From the NCBI GenBank assembly GCA_017477205.1, contig JAFUXE010000079.1:1-5295 (forward strand): a stretch of 5,295 nt of DNA. The letters run 5' to 3'. This DNA comes from Alloprevotella sp. (GTDB lineage: Bacteria > Bacteroidota > Bacteroidia > Bacteroidales > Bacteroidaceae). Positions within the stretch are counted from its first letter, which is position 1. Every line of letters begins with the position of its first letter. Of this stretch, positions 1-3,889 are shown in pieces. The notes beneath the pieces are model-generated. The model saw nothing but the letters and a program-made list of their open reading frames with translations, searched no databases and was not told the DNA's origin. The translations under genes and the position numbers were made by a program.

Positions 1-1
1 G

Positions 2-1450
2 CTCTACGTGGACAGCGTGGACCAGACAAAGCTGACGGAGTATGCCATCCGTGGAATGCTCGACAAGCTGGACCCCCACTCTGCCTATAGCGACCCCGAG
101 GAAACGCGCAAGATGAACGAGCCGCTCGAAGGAAACTTCGACGGCATCGGTGTGCAGTTCAACGTCCTGGAGGATACGCTCGTCGTCATCCAGACCATCC
201 GCAAGGGACCGAGCGAGAAGGTGGGCATCCTCAGCGGCGACCGCATTGTGGGCGTGGACGGGAAACCCATTGCCGGTGTGAAGATGGACCGCAACGACAT
301 GATGAAGCTCCTGCGCGGACCGAAGGGCACCCGTGTGCGCCTGACGGTGGTGCGCCGCGACGTGGCGGACACGCTGTTCTTCAATGTCGTCAGGGACAAG
401 ATTCCCGTCAACACGATGGATGCGGCATACATGATAGCGCCCCACACCGGCTACATCCGCCTGGAGCGCTTTGGCGCACCGAGCCACGACGAGGTGCGGG
501 AAGCCCTGAAGAAGCTGAAGAAGGAAGGGATGAAAGACCTCATCCTGGACCTGACACTGAATACGGGCGGCTATCTGGAGGCGGCCATTGACATTGCCAA
601 CGAATTCCTTAACAAGGGCGACCTCCTGGTCTATACGGAAGGCATGAACGCACCCCGGCAGACCCACGAAGCACGCGGCGGCGGCGAATTCCGCAAGGGA
701 CGCCTCGTCGTCCTCGTGGACGAATACACAGCCTCGGCAGCCGAGATTGTCAGCGGAGCGGTGCAGGACCACGACCGGGGCACCATCATCGGACGCCGCA
801 CCTTCGGGAAGGGACTGGTACAGCGCCCCCTCCCCCTCCCCGACGGCTCGATGATACGCCTGACGGTGGCGCACTACTACACGCCCTCCGGCCGCTGCAT
901 CCAGAAGCCCTACGTAAAGGGACAGAAGGAGGACTACGACCGCGACATTGCCGAACGCCTCAAGCACGGCGAGCTCCTCGCCATCGACTCCATCCACCTG
1001 GATTCCACGAAGGTCTATCAGACGCTGAAGAAGCACCGCACGGTGTATGGCGGCGGAGGCCTGATGCCGGACATCTTCGTCCCGCTGGACACGACGACCT
1101 ATACGAAGTTCTACCAAGCCCTGCGCCGCGCAAACATCATCAACGACCAGGCTCTCCACTACGTGGACCGCAACCGCGCCGCCCTGCATGCTGATTTTGC
1201 CGACGCAGAAACTTTCATCCGCGACTATGAAGTGCCGGAAGCACTTGTGGACTCCGTGCTCAGCGTGGGACGGCAGCGCAAAATCGAGCCTGCCGACGAC
1301 GCGGAACTGGAGCGCACGCTGGACGACCTGCGCTTCATGCTGAAAGGACTCATCATCTACGATGTCTTCGACCGCAACGAATACTTCATGTTCGTGAACC
1401 GCCGCAACGACATCGTGAAGCGCGCCCTGGAGGAACTCGCATCCCATTAG
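2..1450 (+). CDS. S41 family C-terminal processing peptidase (CtpA/Prc-like), 5' partial
   Basis: This is a serine endopeptidase of the tail-specific protease family. It acts in the periplasm and degrades or trims proteins from their C-termini. The frame is already open at base 2 (L-Y-V-D-S-V-D...), so the GTG at base 8 is an internal Val codon and the true start lies outside the window. Of the 482 visible residues, about 1-45 are the helical lead-in with LDPHSAY, typical of the family. About 48-117 form the PDZ domain (GIGVQF, then GDRIVGVDG). About 150-330 are the protease core. The catalytic Ser is residue 245 in YTASAAEI, and the general-base Lys is residue 270 in TFGKG, 25 residues apart as in E. 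coli Prc (S430/K455). A C-terminal region with GGGGLMPDIFVPLD follows. One oddity: the strand usually reading DLRxNGGG is DLTLNTGG here. The gene ends TAG. No terminator follows, so the small ORF 51 bases on may be co-transcribed. The family call is firm; the substrate is unknown. Confidence 0.95.
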   Translation, partial: LYVDSVDQTKLTEYAIRGMLDKLDPHSAYSDPEETRKMNEPLEGNFDGIGVQFNVLEDTLVVIQTIRKGPSEKVGILSGDRIVGVDGKPIAGVKMDRNDMMKLLRGPKGTRVRLTVVRRDVADTLFFNVVRDKIPVNTMDAAYMIAPHTGYIRLERFGAPSHDEVREALKKLKKEGMKDLILDLTLNTGGYLEAAIDIANEFLNKGDLLVYTEGMNAPRQTHEARGGGEFRKGRLVVLVDEYTASAAEIVSGAVQDHDRGTIIGRRTFGKGLVQRPLPLPDGSMIRLTVAHYYTPSGRCIQKPYVKGQKEDYDRDIAERLKHGELLAIDSIHLDSTKVYQTLKKHRTVYGGGGLMPDIFVPLDTTTYTKFYQALRRANIINDQALHYVDRNRAALHADFADAETFIRDYEVPEALVDSVLSVGRQRKIEPADDAELERTLDDLRFMLKGLIIYDVFDRNEYFMFVNRRNDIVKRALEELASH

Positions 1451-1501
1451 GGACGCTGGGCTGGGGCAATCCAAACACTCCACACTTTAATTCCTACAAC
1501 T

Positions 1502-1675
1502 ATGGCACGAGAAGATTTTGACGACGCACGCTATCGGCAGGATGCCGAGCGCGAAGAGTACGAACGCGAAGGGGCTGCTGGTGGTAGGCAGACCGACTAC
1601 GAACGCCGCCGTCGCTTGCGCGAGAAGGACGACTGGTACAGCATTCTGGACGACGAGCCAGAAGCGCATCCCTAA
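1502..1675 (+). CDS. 57-residue highly charged hypothetical protein
   Basis: ATG at 1502 opens a 57-codon frame ending in TAA. I do not recognise the product. It has 19 acidic residues (9 D, 10 E) and 12 basic ones (11 R, 1 K), so more than half the residues are charged, with a net acidic character. It has no cysteine, no membrane segment and no signal peptide, so it is probably cytoplasmic. The middle is Arg/Glu-rich (EREEYERE, then YERRRRLREKDDW) and could be helical; a small Gly/Ala hinge lies at residues 24-28. The start follows the AT-rich stretch ctttaattcctacaact, in keeping with SD-less Bacteroidales leaders. It lies 51 bases after the peptidase and 110 bases before the OmpA-type lipoprotein start. 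A 71-codon frame at 1518-1733 overlaps it on the same strand, but encodes a Thr/Ala-rich string without protein-like character. The call rests on composition and start context only. Confidence 0.55.
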   Translation: MAREDFDDARYRQDAEREEYEREGAAGGRQTDYERRRRLREKDDWYSILDDEPEAHP

Positions 1676-1733
1676 GACAACGGCACAAGGCACGCATGCC
1701 TTAAAAAAGCCTAAAACTTCAACATCCACTTAA

Positions 1734-1761
1734 ACGTATGGCCCGCAAAACAGTCATACGT
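1734..1761. promoter_or_regulatory. Inverted repeat in the leader of the OmpA-type lipoprotein gene
   Basis: ACGTATG at 1734-1740 is perfectly repeated in inverted form as CATACGT at 1755-1761, with a 14-base spacer. It ends 24 bases before the lipoprotein ATG. It could be an operator half-site pair or a small leader hairpin. The left arm includes an in-frame ATG (1738) that would extend the lipoprotein by 16 residues; I consider that start non-functional. No regulator can be named and a 7-bp repeat can arise by chance. Confidence 0.25.
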
Positions 1762-1785
1762 CCGAACCAACACACACAAGAAAAC

Positions 1786-2688
1786 ATGAAGACGAACATC
1801 CTGACATGCCTCCTCCTCGGAGGTGCTATGCTGACAGCCACAAGCTGCGTCAGCAAAGCCAAGTTTGCAGAACTTCAGAACGAGAACACCGAGCTGAAAG
1901 CAGCCATAGGCGATGCCAACGCACGCTATGCCACGCTGGCAAAAGATGCTGAGGACACGCGCCTGCAACTGACGCAAAGCCGCTCCGCAGCCAGCAGCCT
2001 GCAAGAGCGCCTTGACGACGAGCAGCGCCGCAACGCAGAGCTGCGTTCCGACTATGCGAAGCTCCAGAAGAGCCTTGACCGCAGCATTGCCCAGAACTCA
2101 CAGGGAAACATCAACATCTCCAAGCTCGTGGACGAGATAAACGCCTCCAACAGGTACATCAAGCAGCTTGTCGAAGCCAAGAGCAAAAGCGACTCGCTCA
2201 ACATGGTGCTGACCAACAACCTCACGCGCAGCCTCAGCCGCGACGAACTCCAGGAGGTTGACGTGAAGGTGCTCAAGGGCGTTGTCTATATCTCCCTGGC
2301 CGACAACATGCTCTACAAGAGCGGAAGCTACGAAATCAACGAGCGCGGACAGCAGACCCTGGCAAAAATTGCCAAGATCATCAAGGACTACAAGGACTAC
2401 GACGTCCTCGTGGAAGGCAACACGGACCCCGTGCCCATCAGCCGCACGAACATCCGCAACAACTGGGACCTCTCCTGCCTGCGTGCCGCCAGCGTCGTCA
2501 TGGCCTTGCAGGAAAAGTATGGCGTGGATCCCTCGCGCCTCACAGCAGGCGGCCGCGGAGAGTATAATCCCATTGCCGACAACGACACCGAACTCGGTCG
2601 CCAGCGCAACCGCCGCACGCAAATCATCGTCACACCGAAGCTCGACCAGTTCATGGAGCTCATCGACCAGGCTCCCCAGAGCGAATAA
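1786..2688 (+). CDS. OmpA-family lipoprotein with N-terminal coiled coil
   Basis: The product is a 300-residue outer-membrane lipoprotein expected to tether the membrane to peptidoglycan. I chose ATG 1786 over the in-frame ATG 1738 because it directly gives a lipoprotein signal peptide: MKTN, a hydrophobic stretch, then LTATSC with the lipidated Cys at residue 21. It also follows an A-rich leader (caagaaaac). The residues after Cys are VSKAK, without the acidic run of the Bacteroidetes surface-export signal, so it should face the periplasm. Residues about 24-130 are a heptad-like, Glu/Leu/Lys/Arg-rich coiled coil (FAELQNENTELKAA and similar). Residues about 170-290 are the OmpA C-terminal domain. 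The diaminopimelate-binding pair appears to be Asp214 in GNTD and Arg233 in LRAASV, followed by GRGEYNP and RQRNRRTQIIV. Spacing in the NWDLS region is closer to the MotB-like branch. The gene ends 36 bases before a strong terminator. The domain call is firm; the exact cellular role is inferred. Confidence 0.93.
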   Translation: MKTNILTCLLLGGAMLTATSCVSKAKFAELQNENTELKAAIGDANARYATLAKDAEDTRLQLTQSRSAASSLQERLDDEQRRNAELRSDYAKLQKSLDRSIAQNSQGNINISKLVDEINASNRYIKQLVEAKSKSDSLNMVLTNNLTRSLSRDELQEVDVKVLKGVVYISLADNMLYKSGSYEINERGQQTLAKIAKIIKDYKDYDVLVEGNTDPVPISRTNIRNNWDLSCLRAASVVMALQEKYGVDPSRLTAGGRGEYNPIADNDTELGRQRNRRTQIIVTPKLDQFMELIDQAPQSE

Positions 2689-2724
2689 GTATCCCTGTCC
2701 GTCCGTTCGGACCAACCCATACGC

Positions 2725-2756
2725 AAAGAAGCAGGCCCACGGAGCCTGCTTCTTTT
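2725..2756 (+). terminator. Intrinsic terminator of the OmpA-type lipoprotein gene
   Basis: AAAGAAGCAGGC (2725-2736) and GCCTGCTTCTTT (2744-2755) form a perfect 12-bp stem around the 7-base loop ccacgga. One further T follows; the 3' arm itself supplies most of the T-rich end. It sits 36 bases after the stop codon, which marks the end of the upstream transcription unit. The A-run on the 5' side means it may also stop transcription from the other strand. Confidence 0.85.
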
Positions 2757-2765
2757 GTGTCCGTC

Positions 2766-2940
2766 GTGATAATATCTGGATAAGATGCCTTGACGATCTG
2801 ACGAAGTGCCTTTATCTTCCGACGAGATGCCTTAACGATTCAGCGAGATGCGCAGAAGAATCCTGCGAGATGCCGTGATAAATTGGTTTTGATGCCGTGA
2901 TAAATCTTGCGAGATGCTGTGAAGAATGAATCCGTCACGG
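2766..2940. repeat. Degenerate 21/22-bp tandem repeat array, about 7-8 units
   Basis: A TGC motif, mostly within GATGCC, recurs with its T at 2786, 2807, 2828, 2849, 2871, 2893 and 2915: three steps of 21 bases, then three of 22. The best-conserved core is GCGAGATGCC (variants ACGAGATGCC, ACGAAGTGCC, TTTTGATGCC). It is followed by a unit start such as GTGATAAAT (twice, at 2875 and 2897), TTGACGAT or TTAACGAT. An eighth, mostly diverged unit (2919-2940, starting GTGAAGAAT) runs into a hairpin. The change from 21 to 22 breaks any reading frame, so the array is not a coding repeat. It begins 10 bases after the terminator of the upstream gene. It lacks the strictly conserved repeat and unrelated spacers of a CRISPR array. 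Function unknown. Confidence 0.8.
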
Positions 2941-2954
2941 CATTTTTTTGCCGT
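2937..2954. other. Short hairpin with an all-T loop at the end of the tandem array
   Basis: ACGGCA (2937-2942) pairs with TGCCGT (2949-2954) around six T residues. It lies where the last array unit decays. The sequence TGCCGTCATCACGG (2949-2962) also resembles, in inverted orientation, the TGCCGTGAT junctions of the array. There is no T-tract after the stem, so it is not called a terminator; it may be an edge structure of the repeat. Confidence 0.35.
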
Positions 2955-3036
2955 CATCACGGTAGCGGTTATCGTTTCGTGCAAGTTCGTGGATTTCGTG
3001 TTTAACCTGTCTGTCCCGGGAGTGCTTCGGGGGCGC

Positions 3037-3180
3037 TACTTTGCATTTTTTTCAACGGATGAGAAAGGAATTTCCTGCATGAAGCAGCAGGAAAAAGTGC
3101 GCGAAACAGGTGCCGCAGGATGAGAAAATGCGGTTTTTTGCAAAAAAAGACTCCTGATTTTCGTAATCAGGAGTCTTTTT
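3037..3180 (+). ncRNA. Possible short non-coding transcript ending at the 3144-3180 terminator
   Basis: TACTTTGC at 3037-3044 is close to the Bacteroidetes -7 box TAnnTTTGC but is one base short between TA and TTTG, and no TTTG is seen at the -33 position. A transcript starting near 3050 would run about 130 bases to the terminator. It would contain a stem of TTTCCTGC (3071-3078) with GCAGGAAA (3087-3094), and two copies of GGATGAGAAA (3057-3066 and 3118-3127). No known RNA family is recognised. This is a weak call, based on order of signals rather than any one strong signal. Confidence 0.2.
3144..3180. terminator. Strong, probably bidirectional intrinsic terminator
   Basis: AAAAAGACTCCTGATT (3144-3159) and AATCAGGAGTCTTTTT (3165-3180) form a perfect 16-bp stem with loop ttcgt. 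The A-run on the left and T-run on the right make it suited to stop transcription in either direction. It lies just upstream of the promoter and start of the secreted-protein gene at 3255, and insulates it from whatever is transcribed across 2760-3140. The 14-base palindrome TTTTTTGCAAAAAA (3134-3147) overlaps its left edge. Confidence 0.85.
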
Positions 3181-3195
3181 ACAAAAATCAGGAGT
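3165..3195. repeat. Direct repeat of the terminator's 3' arm
   Basis: AATCAGGAGT occurs at 3165-3174 as part of the terminator stem, and again at 3186-3195, exactly 21 bases later. The left arm ACTCCTGATT (3150-3159) could therefore pair with either copy. The nearer pairing is longer and includes the T-run, so it should dominate. The second copy also lies directly upstream of the -7 box of the next gene. Confidence 0.6.
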
Positions 3196-3215
3196 GTTTT
3201 CGGGATTTTTGTGTA

Positions 3216-3223
3216 TATTTTTG
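3216..3223 (+). promoter_or_regulatory. Candidate -7 box of the secreted-protein gene
   Basis: TATTTTTG matches the Bacteroidetes -7 consensus TAnnTTTG exactly, 31 bases before the ATG at 3255. Transcription would start near 3230 and give a short, A-rich, SD-less leader. The upstream -33 TTTG is not present at the expected spacing (AGTG instead), so the call depends on the -7 box alone in an AT-rich stretch. Confidence 0.45.
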
Positions 3224-3254
3224 CAGCCACAAACCAACCAATACCAAAAGCATC

Positions 3255-3734
3255 ATGAAGAAGATTCTGATTCTACTGGCCGCGATGCTGTCGCTGACGG
3301 CGGCACGCGCCATGGGCGACGGCCCCCAGCGCCTCGTCGTCTGGCTGACGGACGGCACGAAGGTCACCCACGACCTGAGCGACCAGCCCGAGACAACGTT
3401 CCAGGACGGTGCCCTGTTCCTGAAGACGGACAAGGTGAGCGTCAGCTACCCTCTGGAGAAGGTGCTGCGCTACACCTACGAGGGCAGCTTCCCCGACGTG
3501 GGCATTCAGCCCGTCAGAGGCGGCGAGGTACGCGTCTCGCAGGCTGCTGACGGCATGAGGTTCGACGGCCTGCCTACAGGCACGCCCCTTGAGCTCTATT
3601 CTCCCGACGGGAAACTCCTCAGCTCGCAGCATGCGGCAGAGGGGCAGTCCTCCGTCGTCTCCGTAGCAGGAATGCCCACGGGCATCTATATCATCAAGGC
3701 CGGAGAGGCAAGCTATAAGTTCTTGAAGAAGTAA
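3255..3734 (+). CDS. Small secreted protein with T9SS-type C-terminal sorting-like domain
   Basis: The product is a 159-residue exported protein of unknown function. ATG 3255 is preferred to the in-frame ATG 3120 because the earlier start would translate the 3144-3180 terminator hairpin, and because MKKILILLAAMLSLTAARA is a clean signal peptide with likely cleavage after residue 19. Residues about 24-80 form a small beta-rich region (RLVVWLTDGTKVTHDL, then a YPLEKVLRYTYEG end). I recall such regions in many Bacteroidales exported proteins. Residues about 105-159 resemble the type A Por-secretion tail: LPTGTPLELYSPDGKLL, then MPTGIYIIKAG and a final YKFLKK. If a type IX system exists in this organism, the protein could be exported and attached by it. 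If not, the tail is a relic or has another role. It has its own candidate promoter, and no terminator is seen before the repeat element downstream. The gene is firm; the function is not known. Confidence 0.85.
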   Translation: MKKILILLAAMLSLTAARAMGDGPQRLVVWLTDGTKVTHDLSDQPETTFQDGALFLKTDKVSVSYPLEKVLRYTYEGSFPDVGIQPVRGGEVRVSQAADGMRFDGLPTGTPLELYSPDGKLLSSQHAAEGQSSVVSVAGMPTGIYIIKAGEASYKFLKK

Positions 3735-3743
3735 ACGGACAGC

Positions 3744-3857
3744 CCCACCAGCCTCACCCCCGACCCCTTTGCTTACGCGATTTTCGACGCGACTCGGAAG
3801 AACAAACGAGTTTGCTCTTCTCTCGCTGCTCCGAAAATTCCAAGGGGAGAGGGGAGT
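3744..3857 (-). repeat. Bacteroidales-type intergenic repeat element with nested inverted repeats
   Basis: Starting 9 bases after the secreted-protein stop, three inverted repeats nest in each other. CCCCTT (3764-3769) pairs with AAGGGG (3842-3847). ATTTTCG (3780-3786) pairs with CGAAAAT (3832-3838). AAGAACAAAC (3798-3807) pairs with GTTTGCTCTT (3810-3819), with one mismatch, as a tight central hairpin. The left edge AGCCTCACCCCCGACCCC (3750-3767) is an 15/18 inverted match to 3979-3996. Read on the minus strand, the order is CCCCTCTCCCCTT, the hairpin core, AAGGGGTCGGGG, then GTGAGGCT. This looks like a GC-rich repeat unit split by a second, hairpin-forming unit carrying CAAACTCGTTTG. I recall similar motifs between genes in Prevotella and Bacteroides genomes, but this was not searched. 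There is no ORF and no transposase. Confidence 0.7.
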
Positions 3858-3889
3858 AAAATGCAAATCAAATCAAGAAACATACAACT

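Noticed and set aside
1687..1702. AAGGCA-CGCA-TGCCTT hairpin as a terminator after the small ORF
   Set aside because: The stem is only 6 bp and is followed by A residues, not T, so it is unlikely to end a + strand transcript.
1487..1729. Minus-strand frames of 65-80 codons opposite the small charged ORF
   Set aside because: Their composition looks like the antisense of the + strand genes, and no start context or promoter supports them.
2701..2712. GTCCGTTCGGAC palindrome after the lipoprotein stop
   Set aside because: It is a 5-bp stem with a two-base loop just ahead of a much stronger terminator. It is too short to assign a role.
2282..2878. 198-codon frame over the OmpA-type gene and into the tandem array, with a 7-residue Cys-containing period at its end
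   Set aside because: It overlaps the well-supported lipoprotein frame. Its sequence is Ser/Thr/Arg-rich and shadow-like, and the period only reflects the 21-bp DNA repeat, which later becomes 22 bp.
2766..2940. CRISPR array
   Set aside because: The units are too short and too degenerate, there are no unique 30-40-base spacers between identical repeats, and no cas gene is present.
3036..3237. Minus-strand frames of 61-64 codons across the terminator region
   Set aside because: They are Lys/Phe-rich only because they read through A/T-runs and the hairpin, and they have no supporting signal.
3120..3254. Upstream start (ATG 3120) adding 45 residues to the secreted protein
   Set aside because: It would translate the terminator hairpin and the -7 box, and would bury the clean signal peptide at 3255.
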